This document shows positions 45,300-54,016 of a DNA stretch of 64,000 bases, piece after piece (position 1 is the first letter of the stretch; every line of letters starts with the position of its first letter). The position numbers and the translations under genes are program-made. The DNA is taken from NCBI GenBank assembly GCA_034519525.1, contig JAXHOJ010000057.1, positions 1 through 64,000 on the forward strand. The letters are read 5' to 3'. This DNA comes from Gemmobacter sp034519525. GTDB lineage: Bacteria > Pseudomonadota > Alphaproteobacteria > Rhodobacterales > Rhodobacteraceae. The notes beneath the pieces are model-generated. The model did no database searches and had not been told where the DNA came from. It saw nothing but the letters and a program-made list of their open reading frames with translations.

Positions 45300-45880
45300 T
45301 TGGAAAGCTCCTCGGTCAGCGCCTTGCCTTCAAGTTCGGCCGCTTCATGGGCGGAAACGAAGGGTGTGGGGTCCGGCATATCGCCGCGCATGACGGCGAT
45401 TTTCTTGATGATTTCCGAAATGCCCTGAAACCACAGCAGCGAGAAGCCGATCAGCAGCAAGGCTTTGGCGGGCCAGATGATGAGCCCGCCAGAGTTGGTG
45501 GACACTTCGCCCGACAGGAACGAACGGCTGACATAGGGCACAAAGTACCAGATCATCAGCGTCACGAAGGGCATCAGGAACAGCAGGTGACCCAGCAGGT
45601 CGATCCAGTGCTGCACCCGGCGCGGCCAGAGGCCATAGACGATGTCGATACGGACATGTTCGTTCTGTTTCAGCGTATAGGCTGCCGCCAGAAGGAAGGC
45701 CGCGCCGAACAGATACCATTGCAATTCAAGCCATGAGTTCGACGAAACGCTGAACACCTTGCGCACCACGGCATTGGTGGCGCTGATGATGACAGCCAGG
45801 AAAATCAGCCAGGCCACCGCCCTGCCGATCAGTTCATTGATGCGGTCAATCCCTGCGGAGACCGCGAGCAAGCTTCCCAT
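45296..45880 (-). CDS. TRAP transporter small permease (DctQ family)
   Basis: The 194-residue small membrane subunit, four hydrophobic helices (AVAWLIFLAVIISATNAVVRK; LQWYLFGAAFLLAAAYTLK; LLFLMPFVTLMIWYFV; ALLLIGFSLLWFQG) and the DctQ signature NEHVRIDIVY after helix 2. I chose the start at 45880 (MGSLLAVSAGID) because earlier codons read a non-membrane arginine-rich lead. It heads the dctQ-dctM operon, coupled by 4-base overlap. Confidence 0.88.
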   Translation of the reverse strand: MGSLLAVSAGIDRINELIGRAVAWLIFLAVIISATNAVVRKVFSVSSNSWLELQWYLFGAAFLLAAAYTLKQNEHVRIDIVYGLWPRRVQHWIDLLGHLLFLMPFVTLMIWYFVPYVSRSFLSGEVSTNSGGLIIWPAKALLLIGFSLLWFQGISEIIKKIAVMRGDMPDPTPFVSAHEAAELEGKALTEELSK

Positions 45881-46140
45881 CAGGTTATTCCCCCCTTGTT
45901 TCAAAGGCGCTCTGGCGGCGCTATTACAGCAGTTTTTGGGAAAGTGGTAAGAAAAGTTGCCCAATATACGAAAACTTCTCCTCCTAAGCGTGATCTTCCC
46001 GGATTTTCTCTCCAAAACCAAGGGGTAACGTTTGGGAAAGCGTTCCTACCTTGCCGGTTGCCCGTTCCTTGGGCGCTGTGGTCCTTGAGTTCCGCCCGTG
46101 CTGACCATACACCTAGAGGCACGGAAAAAAGGATGCCCCC

Positions 46141-47175
46141 ATGCGCGTGTACAGCGATCTGGCCCAGTCAATCGGCAAGACCCCCCTCATCCGGCTGAAA
46201 GCCGCCAGCGCGTTGACGGGCTGCGAGATTCTGGGCAAGGCCGAGTTCATGAACCCCGGCCAGTCGGTGAAAGACCGCGCGGCGCTGTACATCATCAAGG
46301 ATGCGGTGGAAAAAGGCCTGTTGAAGCCCGGCGGCACGATTGTCGAAGGCACGGCCGGCAATACCGGCATCGGGCTGGCGCTGGTGGGGGCCTCGATGGG
46401 GTTCAAGACGGTGATCGTGATCCCGGAAACCCAGAGCCAGGAAAAGAAGGACATGCTGCGCCTTGCGGGCGCAGAGCTGGTTCAGGTGCCGGCGGCACCC
46501 TACAAGAACCCCAACAATTATGTGCGCTATTCCGGCCGTCTGGCGGAAGAGCTGGCACGCACGGAGCCCAATGGCGCGATCTGGGCCAATCAGTTCGACA
46601 ATGTGGCCAACCGTCAGGCCCATATCGAGACCACCGGCCCGGAAATCTGGGAACAGACCGATGGAAAGGTGGATGGCTTCATCTGCGCGGTGGGGTCGGG
46701 CGGCACCTTGGCAGGCGTGGGGCTGGCGCTGCAGCCCAAGGGCGTGAAGATCGGTCTGGCCGATCCTGAAGGTGCGGCGCTGCACAGCTTCTATACCACT
46801 GGCAAGCTGGACTCGCCCGGCAATTCGATCACCGAAGGCATCGGGCAGGGGCGGATCACCGCCAACCTGGAAGGCTTTACCCCCGATTTCAGCTATCGCA
46901 TCCCGGATGCCGAAGCGCTGCCGATCGTGTTCGACCTGTTGCAGGATGAGGGGCTGTGCCTTGGCGGATCTTCGGGGATCAATATCGCGGGCGCCATTCG
47001 GATGGCGCGCGAAATGGGGCCGGGTCATACCATCGTCACGGTGCTGTGCGATTACGGCACGCGCTATCAGTCCAAGCTGTTCAACCCGGCTTTCCTGAAG
47101 GAAAAGGGGCTGCCGGTGCCGGAATGGCTGGATCGCGCGCCGCAGGATATCCTGGAAGTTTATACCGACGCATGA
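46141..47175 (+). CDS. cysK: Cysteine synthase A (O-acetylserine sulfhydrylase)
   Basis: Makes cysteine from O-acetylserine and sulfide with PLP. The 344-residue protein has the PLP lysine in NPGQSVKDRAAL (Lys44), the substrate loop TAGNTGIGLA, the phosphate-binding VGSGGTLAGVG and GGSSGINIAGA at the end. It is a little longer than E. coli CysK and its order matches alphaproteobacterial enzymes, with an extended C-terminus (FNPAFLKEKGLPVPEWL). Its stop overlaps the start of the MscS-type gene, so the two are coupled. Confidence 0.93.
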   Translation: MRVYSDLAQSIGKTPLIRLKAASALTGCEILGKAEFMNPGQSVKDRAALYIIKDAVEKGLLKPGGTIVEGTAGNTGIGLALVGASMGFKTVIVIPETQSQEKKDMLRLAGAELVQVPAAPYKNPNNYVRYSGRLAEELARTEPNGAIWANQFDNVANRQAHIETTGPEIWEQTDGKVDGFICAVGSGGTLAGVGLALQPKGVKIGLADPEGAALHSFYTTGKLDSPGNSITEGIGQGRITANLEGFTPDFSYRIPDAEALPIVFDLLQDEGLCLGGSSGINIAGAIRMAREMGPGHTIVTVLCDYGTRYQSKLFNPAFLKEKGLPVPEWLDRAPQDILEVYTDA

Positions 47176-49754
47176 TACGTTCTGTTTCCCTGTTGCGCGG
47201 CCTAATGGCCGCGCTGTGCCTTGCTGTGTCGACGCCTGTCTGGGCGCAGACCGCCCCTGCACAAACGCCGCCCGCCGCCGAGATCACGGCGCCGACTGCG
47301 GCCCCTGCACCGGCCGCCCCGCAGCCAGCCCTGACCAAAAGCAAGACAGCGGGCACCTCGACCGGGTCCAAGTCGATTTCCAGTGGCGTGGATACCGGCG
47401 ACATCGACTATGCCGCCTGGGAGCAGATGGCCGGCCGTGCCGAAACGGTGCTGGCGGGGGGCACTGCCTCGGATAACGGGCTGGAACTGCTGCGCGGCCA
47501 GCTGGCCGAATGGCGCACCCGGCTGCAAGAGGCGCAGAGCCTGAACGCAAGCCGCATCACCAGCCTGCGCGAACAGATCGCTGCCTTGGGCGAGCCGCCG
47601 GCCGAAGGCGCCACCGAACCCGAAGAGATTTCCAGCCGCCGTGCCGCCCTGGCCGAACAGCTGGCGCGGCTGGAGGCGCCGCGGCGCGCCGCAGAAGAAG
47701 CCTATCGCCGGGCGGGCGGCCTGATCGGGGAAATTGATACCGAACTGCGCGAGCGTCAGGCTGCACAGCTGTTGAAGTTGTGGCCGACGCCTGCCAATCC
47801 GGCGAACTGGGCCCATGCGGGGCAAACCCTGAGCGCCACGGCATTGCGGGTCTATGCCGAGGTGTCGCATAACTGGAACCGGCCGGAAAAACGCAGCGAG
47901 ATGATCGACGCCCTGCCGGTGATCGGTGTGCTGTTCGCGCTGGCCTTTGTGCTGATCTGGCGCGGGCGCAGCTGGATCGAGCGGTTTTCGCAATGGCTTC
48001 AGACCTCTGATCCGACGGCGCGCTGGCGTCAGGTGTTTTCGTTCATTGCCTCGCTGGGGATGATTGTCGTCCCGACGGCCGGCATGATCATGATGTCGGT
48101 CGGGCTGATGCTGACCGAGATGACGCATGGCATTTCCCGCGATTTCGTCATGACGCTGCCCAGCGCCGGCTTTACCTTCTTTGCCGCCCTGTGGCTGGCC
48201 GGGCGGGTGTTTCCCAAAGGCAATTGCGAGGCCGGGCCGCTGTCACTGGATGCACAGCATTGTGCCGAGGGGCGGTTTCACACCGCGCTGATCGGCGCCG
48301 TTCTGGCGCTGGAGGAGCTGCGTGTCAGCCTGATCCCGGTCACCCAGGTGGCGGAAGAGGCCGTGCCGATCCTGAGCCTGCCGCTGGTCCTGCTGATGGC
48401 GGCGCTGCTGTGGCGGGTGGGGCATCTGCTGAACCGCCATATTGCCAAGGGCGCGGCCGATTCCGAAGATGCCAGCACGTTCCGCAACTATGTGCTGCGC
48501 AGCCTGGGCAAGCTGCTGATTGCCATTGCCGTGGTGGGGCCGCTGCTGGCGGTGGTGGGCTATACTTCGGCGGCCAATGCGCTGGTGTTTCCGGCGGCGG
48601 GGTCGCTGGGGCTGGCCGGGCTGCTGCTGGTGCTGGTGCAGCTGATCAGCGATATCTACCGCGCCATCGTGCGCGCCGACACCGACGAACAGGGGCAGGG
48701 CCTGCTGCCGGTCCTGGCGGGCTTCATGCTGACGCTGGGATCGCTGCCGCTGTTCGCGCTGATCTGGGGCGCCCGGATCGAGGATCTGGGCGAGATGTGG
48801 AACCGCTTCACCGAAGGGTTCCAGATCGGGGGCACGCGGATCGCGCCTTCGAACTTCCTGTATTTCCTGGTGCTGTTCGCCATCGGTTATACGGTCACGC
48901 GGCTGTTTCAGGGCGCGCTGAAAAGCTCGATCCTGCCCAAGACCAAGCTGGATCAGGGCGGGCGCAATGCGGTGATTTCGGGCACCGGCTATGTCGGGAT
49001 CTTTCTTGCCGCGCTGATTGCCTTTTCGGCGGCGGGGATTGATCTGTCAGGGCTGGCCATCGTCGCGTCGGCGCTGTCGGTCGGGATCGGTTTTGGTCTG
49101 CAGAACATCGTGCAGAACTTTGTTTCCGGCATCATCCTGCTGATCGAACGCCCGGTGAGCGAGGGTGACTGGATCGAGGTGGGAGGCGTTACCGGCACCG
49201 TCAAAAGCATCTCTGTCCGGTCAACCCGGATCCAGACCTTTGACCGCAGCGATGTGATCGTGCCGAATGCCGATCTTGTCAGCCAGCAGGTGACCAACTG
49301 GACAAGGTTCAGCCTGACAGGGCGGGTTATCATTCCTGTCGGGGTGGATTACGGCAGCGATACCCGCAAGGTGATCCGCGTGCTGAAAGAGATTGCTGAG
49401 GCGCAGCCGCTGGCCCTTCTGGACCCGCCACCCTCGGTGTTCTTCATGGGGCTGGGTGCGGATGCGCTGAATTTCGAGATCCGCATGATCATCCGCGATG
49501 TGAACTCTTCGCTGTCGGTGCGGACCGAGGTAAATCACCAGATTGTCGAACGCTTCCGCGCCGAAGATATCTCGATGCCGTTTTCGCAGCGCGACATCTG
49601 GCTGCGCAACCCCGAGGCGGTGGCCGAAGCCATGGCCGTGCTGCGTGATCCGGGGGAAAAGGCGGGCAGGGCCAGTCTTGCCGATAAACCGGCCGGGCAG
49701 GGCGCGGTTCTGGATATCAGCGGCCATCCCCTTGATGATGAAACGGAAAGATGA
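47172..49754 (+). CDS. Mechanosensitive channel of the MscS/MscK-like type with DUF3772
   Basis: An 860-residue inner-membrane channel that opens on hypo-osmotic stress. A signal peptide ends near VWA, then a Pro/Ala/Thr-rich linker to about residue 70. A periplasmic helical domain of the DUF3772 type follows (residues 75-210, QLAEWRTRLQEAQSLNASRI). There are about ten membrane helices in the middle, and the MscS pore helix and beta domain are at 630-760 (GLAIVASALSVGIGFGLQNIVQNF, GDWIEVGGVTGTVKSISVRST). It overlaps cysK by 4 bases and alaX by 4 bases, so three unlike genes form one transcript. Confidence 0.92.
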   Translation: MIRSVSLLRGLMAALCLAVSTPVWAQTAPAQTPPAAEITAPTAAPAPAAPQPALTKSKTAGTSTGSKSISSGVDTGDIDYAAWEQMAGRAETVLAGGTASDNGLELLRGQLAEWRTRLQEAQSLNASRITSLREQIAALGEPPAEGATEPEEISSRRAALAEQLARLEAPRRAAEEAYRRAGGLIGEIDTELRERQAAQLLKLWPTPANPANWAHAGQTLSATALRVYAEVSHNWNRPEKRSEMIDALPVIGVLFALAFVLIWRGRSWIERFSQWLQTSDPTARWRQVFSFIASLGMIVVPTAGMIMMSVGLMLTEMTHGISRDFVMTLPSAGFTFFAALWLAGRVFPKGNCEAGPLSLDAQHCAEGRFHTALIGAVLALEELRVSLIPVTQVAEEAVPILSLPLVLLMAALLWRVGHLLNRHIAKGAADSEDASTFRNYVLRSLGKLLIAIAVVGPLLAVVGYTSAANALVFPAAGSLGLAGLLLVLVQLISDIYRAIVRADTDEQGQGLLPVLAGFMLTLGSLPLFALIWGARIEDLGEMWNRFTEGFQIGGTRIAPSNFLYFLVLFAIGYTVTRLFQGALKSSILPKTKLDQGGRNAVISGTGYVGIFLAALIAFSAAGIDLSGLAIVASALSVGIGFGLQNIVQNFVSGIILLIERPVSEGDWIEVGGVTGTVKSISVRSTRIQTFDRSDVIVPNADLVSQQVTNWTRFSLTGRVIIPVGVDYGSDTRKVIRVLKEIAEAQPLALLDPPPSVFFMGLGADALNFEIRMIIRDVNSSLSVRTEVNHQIVERFRAEDISMPFSQRDIWLRNPEAVAEAMAVLRDPGEKAGRASLADKPAGQGAVLDISGHPLDDETER

Positions 49755-50482
49755 TGATGCAGCCGACCCGACCGCTGTTTCGTGACGATGCCTATCTGCG
49801 CGATGCGCCGGGCCGGGTGGTTGGCCATACCGCAGAGGGGGGCGTGCTGCTGGATGCGACGCTGTTCTATGCCACGGCGGGCGGGCAGCCCGGCGATAGC
49901 GGGCGTCTGGTCTGGTCTGGCGGCGTGCTGGATATCGCCACCGCAGTGAAGGCGGAGGATGGCCAGATCGCGCTGGTCCCTGGCGCGCCCCAAGAGCTGC
50001 CGCCCGTGGGGGCGCTGGTGCAGCAGCATCTGGATTGGGAGCGGCGTCACCGCCACATGCGGGTTCATACGGCACTGCATCTGCTGTCGGTCGTGATTCC
50101 GCTGCCGGTGACCGGTGGGCAGATCGGCAGTGATCGGGGGCGGCTGGATTTCGACATGCCGGAACCGCCCGCCGATGTGGCCGCGCTGACAGAGGCGCTC
50201 AATCGCCTGATCGACCGTGACTTGCCGGTGACCGAGGAATGGATCACCGACGAGGCCCTGCTGGCGAATCCGGGGCTGGTGAAAACCATGTCGGTGATGC
50301 CGCCGATGGGGCAGGGCCGTATCCGTCTGGTGCGGATCGGGCAGGGAGCAGATCAGATCGACCTGCAGCCCTGTGGTGGCACCCATGTGGCGCGCACGGC
50401 CGAAATCGGCCGGGTGGAAATCGGCAAGATCGAAAAGAAGGGCCGCCAGAACCGCAGGGTCAGCCTGTCGCTGGTGGATTGA
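49751..50482 (+). CDS. Alanyl-tRNA editing protein AlaX
   Basis: Hydrolyses mischarged Ser- or Gly-tRNA(Ala) in trans. The 243-residue protein has the zinc ligands His106 and His110 in MRVHTALHLL and the Cys-x3-His in QPCGGTHVA. The editing fold's first strands are FYATAGGQPGDSG. Start is ambiguous among three ATG codons in a row. It is coupled to the MscS-type gene and meets the XRE regulator tail to tail, with the stop codon itself inside a palindrome (50480-50497). Confidence 0.92.
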   Translation: MMMQPTRPLFRDDAYLRDAPGRVVGHTAEGGVLLDATLFYATAGGQPGDSGRLVWSGGVLDIATAVKAEDGQIALVPGAPQELPPVGALVQQHLDWERRHRHMRVHTALHLLSVVIPLPVTGGQIGSDRGRLDFDMPEPPADVAALTEALNRLIDRDLPVTEEWITDEALLANPGLVKTMSVMPPMGQGRIRLVRIGQGADQIDLQPCGGTHVARTAEIGRVEIGKIEKKGRQNRRVSLSLVD

Positions 50483-50525
50483 CGCTGTTCCGCGTCAGAG
50501 GGTGGATTGACGCGAACCCGCGTCA
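50480..50525. promoter_or_regulatory. Two TGACGC-N6-GCGTCA palindromes at the alaX/XRE convergent junction
   Basis: Sites at 50480-50497 and 50508-50525 share the 18-base form found upstream of the XRE gene at 51361-51378. They are 28 bases apart and each follows GGTGGAT, so they look tandemly duplicated. The first contains the alaX stop codon and the second contains the XRE stop codon. Confidence 0.6.
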
Positions 50526-51323
50526 CAGCCCGTCCGGGATGCGTTGCAGCGCGCGCTGCACGATGGGCGGGGCCACCGAAAGATCATGCAGCGAATCCTG
50601 CCGCACGATGCTGCGCCACAGCGCGGGATCGGCAGGCAGCCGTTCCAGCACGGCCGAGGTGATGCGGTTCATCCCGTCGATCCGCCGCCGCAGAAGCAGC
50701 GAAAATCCGGGGGAAAAGCGCATGTTCCCCTCCAGCCCGAATTCGAAAAAGCTGATGTTCGACTGGCTCTGCCGATCCTGGCAATAGACGGACACGCCAT
50801 CCCGATGCTGCCGCACCAGGCCAAAATAGGGCACGCGGGGAAAGCGGCGGGCCTGCGGGTTTTCCTGTTTGGCCAGGATGTTTTCTTCAAATCCCTTGAA
50901 CAGCGTCACGTCATCGGTGGTGCGGATCAGCGCCAGATTGGTAACGATCTTGCCGCTGAACATGAAAGAGCTGCGCCAGAACCTGTACATCCCATCGGGC
51001 AGAACCTCTGGGTCGACGGCGCGGGATGGGCCGATCAGCAGCTTGTCGCGCATTTCCGTCATGAAGCGGTCGGGCAGGGCGCGGCGCAGATCCTCCAGCG
51101 GTTCCAGCAGGATACGGGCATCCACCGCGAAATGGGTGCAGATCCGCGCCAGAATATCGGGCCGCGGGAAGGCCTCTCCCGCCAGATAGCGGTTGAACTG
51201 CGTGCGGTTGATGCCGATTTCGGCGCAGATCGCCGAGACAGGCGCGGCACCTGCGCAAAGTTCCCGCAGGTTGCGGCCAAAGATGGCGCGGGCCTCGGTG
51301 GGTGACAGATGTGCTTTCACCAT
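50523..51323 (-). CDS. XRE-family transcriptional regulator
   Basis: A 266-residue regulator: a helix-turn-helix domain near residues 10-70 (CAEIGINRTQFNRYLAGEAFPRPDILARICTHFAV), then a C-terminal domain of unknown fold with many aromatic residues (MYRFWRSSFMFSGKIVTNLAL, RQSQSNISFFEFGLEGNMRF). That second domain may sense a small ligand. A strong ribosome site (AAGGAAGG) precedes the ATG at 51323. Three copies of TGACGC-N6-GCGTCA flank it, one 38 bases before the start, so it probably controls itself. Target genes beyond itself are unknown. Confidence 0.85.
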   Translation of the reverse strand: MVKAHLSPTEARAIFGRNLRELCAGAAPVSAICAEIGINRTQFNRYLAGEAFPRPDILARICTHFAVDARILLEPLEDLRRALPDRFMTEMRDKLLIGPSRAVDPEVLPDGMYRFWRSSFMFSGKIVTNLALIRTTDDVTLFKGFEENILAKQENPQARRFPRVPYFGLVRQHRDGVSVYCQDRQSQSNISFFEFGLEGNMRFSPGFSLLLRRRIDGMNRITSAVLERLPADPALWRSIVRQDSLHDLSVAPPIVQRALQRIPDGL

Positions 51324-51360
51324 GTCCCTTCCTTTTGGCGGCCGTTTGACAGGGCGGGTT

Positions 51361-51378
51361 TGACGCTGATTAGCGTCA
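51361..51378. promoter_or_regulatory. TGACGC-N6-GCGTCA operator candidate upstream of the XRE gene
   Basis: A perfect dyad with 6-base centre (TGATTA), 38 bases before the XRE start, where an autoregulatory operator would overlap the promoter. The same dyad occurs twice at the gene's 3' end. Confidence 0.65.
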
Positions 51379-51519
51379 GACCTGTAACAAAATCGCGCCT
51401 TTGTCCATCCGCCTGACGCTGAAATCTGAATGCGGTCACGGTGTAGCTGTGCATAAATACGAGAAAGGGGCGGATGATCCCGAATTTGGGGCAGAGGCTT
51501 GAGGAACGGAGACGCAAGG

Positions 51520-51789
51520 ATGCTGGGTGTCGTGATCTGGACCTGCCAGCGCACCGGCCAGGCAATTGTCTTGTGCTCGGATGGCCGCGATCTTGCCCAT
51601 TTCGATGGGCCGGGGGCTGGCAACGGGCAGGAGCGGGTTGCTGCGGGCGATCTGGTGGAAATGTCATTCTGTGCCGGTGTGGCTGTGCGGCGCTGTGCCA
51701 GCCTGCGGCTGATTGAAAGCGGCTACATGCCGGATGTGGCTGATCATTTGCGCCGCGCAGGCCGCCGGAAAGCCATTGCGGCTGCCTGA
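51520..51789 (+). CDS. Hypothetical protein, 89 residues
   Basis: I do not recognise this protein. It starts MLGVVIWTCQRTGQAIVLCSD and has four Cys without a clear zinc spacing, a Gly-rich middle and a basic end (RRAGRRKAIAAA). A GGAG element lies about 10 bases before the ATG. It is divergent from the XRE gene and shares its upstream region, so it may be its target. It is short and alone before tRNA-Ser. Confidence 0.6.
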   Translation: MLGVVIWTCQRTGQAIVLCSDGRDLAHFDGPGAGNGQERVAAGDLVEMSFCAGVAVRRCASLRLIESGYMPDVADHLRRAGRRKAIAAA

Positions 51790-51925
51790 TCGCGCATCCG
51801 CAGTGCACGCTCTGCGCCCGGTATCTGCTTGTCAGCACCGCACTGCGAAAGTTTCGCAATTTGCCTGAAACCGATGCAGATCGCCCCTTGCATCCCTGTG
51901 GGCGTTCAGTCTAAACCGCAGCAAC

Positions 51926-52015
51926 GGACAGGTGGCCGAGTGGTCGAAGGCGCACGCCTGGAAAGTGTGTAGGCGGGGAACCGTCTCGAGGGTTCGAATC
52001 CCTCTCTGTCCGCCA
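51926..52015 (+). tRNA. tRNA-Ser (anticodon GGA)
   Basis: A 90-base class II tRNA: acceptor GGACAGG with CTGTCC, anticodon loop CTGGAAA, long variable arm GGCGGGGAACCGTC, T loop GGTTCGAATCC and an encoded CCA. A foreign region starts right after its 3' end, as at many integration sites. Confidence 0.95.
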
Positions 52016-52069
52016 CACTCTCATATAACATATTGATTTTAATAAAGATCACTGAGGGCAACTCCCATG

Positions 52070-52091
52070 GCCCCACATTGAGCCCCACATT
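52070..52091. repeat. Tandem GCCCCACATT repeats beside tRNA-Ser
   Basis: Two identical 10-mers begin 12 bases apart, 55 bases past the tRNA end, next to an AT-rich stretch. Such repeats resemble arm sites of tyrosine integrases, but no integrase gene is present. Confidence 0.45.
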
Positions 52092-52253
52092 TCTTGTTTG
52101 GTGGATCTGAGGGTTGTGGACGCGCACCAATCTAGTGCATGCTGCCTCATACAGGATCACCGATTCACCATGTCGATGATCCGCTCTGACTTCTGATCGC
52201 AACCAAGCCTGGCCGCAGGATGCCAAGGGCTACACCCAGCGAAGGGTAGCCCC

Positions 52254-52676
52254 ATGTCCTGTGACGACGAACAGCTTGACCTGTTCCAGAATTCCGCATG
52301 CAATTCCAAGTCGGCGGCGCTCACGAAAGCGCCCCCTCAGCTCCGCGCGCACGCCACCACGCGCAAGAAGCCCCGCAAGAAGGGCGCCAAGGCCGCCAGC
52401 CAGCCTGCGGCGAGCCGCAATACCGCGGATGCGCTGGCGCTTGCCGCGCAAGAGGCGGTCAGCGTCACCCCCCGTGGCGGCTCTCTCTTCCTGTCGGTCG
52501 ATGAGGTGGCGCGGCGTTACGCAGCGTCGAAACTGGCGATCTGGAGATGGGCCAAGGAGGCCCGGAACGGCTTCCCGGCACCCGTCCGTCTGGGTTCCGG
52601 CACGACCAGGTGGGATTTGCAGGATCTCCTCGCATTCGAACAGCAGCGCAAGGCCCTGTCGCAGGTGCGGGAATGA
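52254..52676 (+). CDS. AlpA/excisionase-like helix-turn-helix protein
   Basis: A 140-residue protein. The first 75 residues are a basic Lys/Ala-rich segment (TTRKKPRKKGAKAASQPAASR). Then comes an MerR/AlpA-type DNA-binding fold (LFLSVDEVARRYAASKLAIWRWAKEARNGFPAPVRLGSGTTRWDLQDLLAFEQQR), the pattern of phage and island excisionases or activators. Its stop overlaps the next gene (ATGA). Together with the tRNA-Ser boundary it marks a remnant of an integrated element. Confidence 0.75.
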   Translation: MSCDDEQLDLFQNSACNSKSAALTKAPPQLRAHATTRKKPRKKGAKAASQPAASRNTADALALAAQEAVSVTPRGGSLFLSVDEVARRYAASKLAIWRWAKEARNGFPAPVRLGSGTTRWDLQDLLAFEQQRKALSQVRE

Positions 52677-53080
52677 GCCGTTCGTACACCAAGGTCCGGC
52701 CGAAGGCTCATCACGTCTATCTGGTCGAAGGCGTCATGGAGCTTTTCGCAGTCAGCCGGAACACCGTATCGAACTGGGTGCGGCAGGGCTTGCGCCCCTC
52801 TGACGGTGCCCAGCCCTACGTCTTCCGCGGCGCCGAACTGATCCGGTTCCACAAGATCCGCCAGGCAACGCGCACCGGACTGGCGCGCGGCTTCTTTCAC
52901 TGCATGCGCTGCAAGGAGGCGGTCGTTCCGCAGCTCCCGGAACTGTCGATAGCCGAAGAAAGACCCAAGGTTTTCCGGGCTCGGGCACGCTGCCCGGACT
53001 GCGGCGCGGCGCTGTCGAAGCTGCTGGGTGAGACGGAATGCACGCCACGACCACGCACGCCGTCAGAGCAGCAATCATGA
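52673..53080 (+). CDS. Island protein with HTH-like start and zinc-ribbon end
   Basis: A 135-residue protein of no family I can name. The amino part (VMELFAVSRNTVSNWVRQGLRPSDG) looks like a helix-turn-helix. The rest has two Cys pairs, FHCMRCKEAVVP and ARCPDCGAALSK, that fit a split zinc ribbon. Its last 15 codons run into the IS481-type transposase reading frame, so the natural end may have been lost to the insertion. It is coupled by 4 bases to the AlpA-like gene. Confidence 0.65.
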   Translation: MSRSYTKVRPKAHHVYLVEGVMELFAVSRNTVSNWVRQGLRPSDGAQPYVFRGAELIRFHKIRQATRTGLARGFFHCMRCKEAVVPQLPELSIAEERPKVFRARARCPDCGAALSKLLGETECTPRPRTPSEQQS

Positions 53081-54016
53081 GGGCCTGCCCGCCATCGGTT
53101 CGAGGGCTGGCCCGAATGATCGCAAGCTTCGCGCGCGGAGCTGAGCCGGGAATTGGGCATCAACCCCAAGACGGTGGCGAAGTGGCGCAAGCGCGCGACA
53201 GTCGAGGATAGGAAGACCGGGCCGAGGGAACCGCGCTCCACGGTTTTGACCGAAGCCGAGGAAGCCGCAATCGTCGCGTTCCGGCGCCACAGGCTCCTGC
53301 CGCTGGACGACTGCCTCTATGCCCTGCAGCCGTCTATTCCGCATTTGACGCGGTCAGCCCTGCATCGCTGTCTACAACGACACGGCATCTCGCGTCTGCC
53401 GGATGTCGGGGGCGACAAGCCCAGGCGCCAGAAGTTCAAGCACTACGCCATCGGCTTCTTCCACATCGACATCGCCGAGGTGCAGACTGCCGCGGGCAAG
53501 CTTTACCTGTTCGTCGGCATCGACCGCACATATAAGTTCGCCGTCGCTCAACTCGTTGCAACTGCTGACAGAAAGATGGCTTGTGAGCTCCTGCAGCACA
53601 GGCTCGAAGCCGTGCCCTATCAGGTCCATACCATATTGACCGACAATGGCATCCAGTTCGCCGAGCGGCCCGGGAACCCCAACACCATCACTTCCCGGCC
53701 GATGCGCTTTGGCATGATCTGCGAAGCCAACGGGATCGAGCACCGGATGACCAAGCCCAACCAACCCTGGACGAATGGTCAGGTCGAGCGGATGAACCGA
53801 ACCATCAAGGAGGCGACTGTGAAACGCTTCCACTACGACAGCCATGGCCAGTTGCGAACACACCTCGCCGATTTCCTCGCAGCCTACAACTTCGCCCGCA
53901 GACTGAAGACCCTGAACGGCTTCACGCCCTACGAATACATCTGCAAAATCTGGACATTACAGCCAGAGCGATTCATCCTAACTCCGATCCACCAGATGCC
54001 GGGACTGAACAGCTAG
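53038..54016 (+). pseudogene. IS481-family transposase, interrupted and without terminal repeats
   Basis: A DDE transposase of the IS481 group. Matching sequence starts with MHATTTHAVRAAI at 53038. It is interrupted by about 40 foreign bases (53077 to about 53120, with a TGA), then continues in frame from SQASRAELSRELGINPKTVAKW to the stop at 54016. Catalytic Asp and Glu are in FFHIDIAEVQ, TILTDNGIQF and WTNGQVERMNRTIKEAT. The C-terminus (HQMPGLNS) is complete. I find no inverted repeat or target duplication, and the stop codon overlaps the DUF1289 stop on the other strand. The element is therefore immobile unless a hidden downstream start is used. Confidence 0.8.

Noticed and set aside
51906..52226. 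Minus-strand frame containing REGFEPSRRFPAYTLSRR
   Set aside because: This is the well-known false protein read from the antisense of a tRNA-Ser gene.
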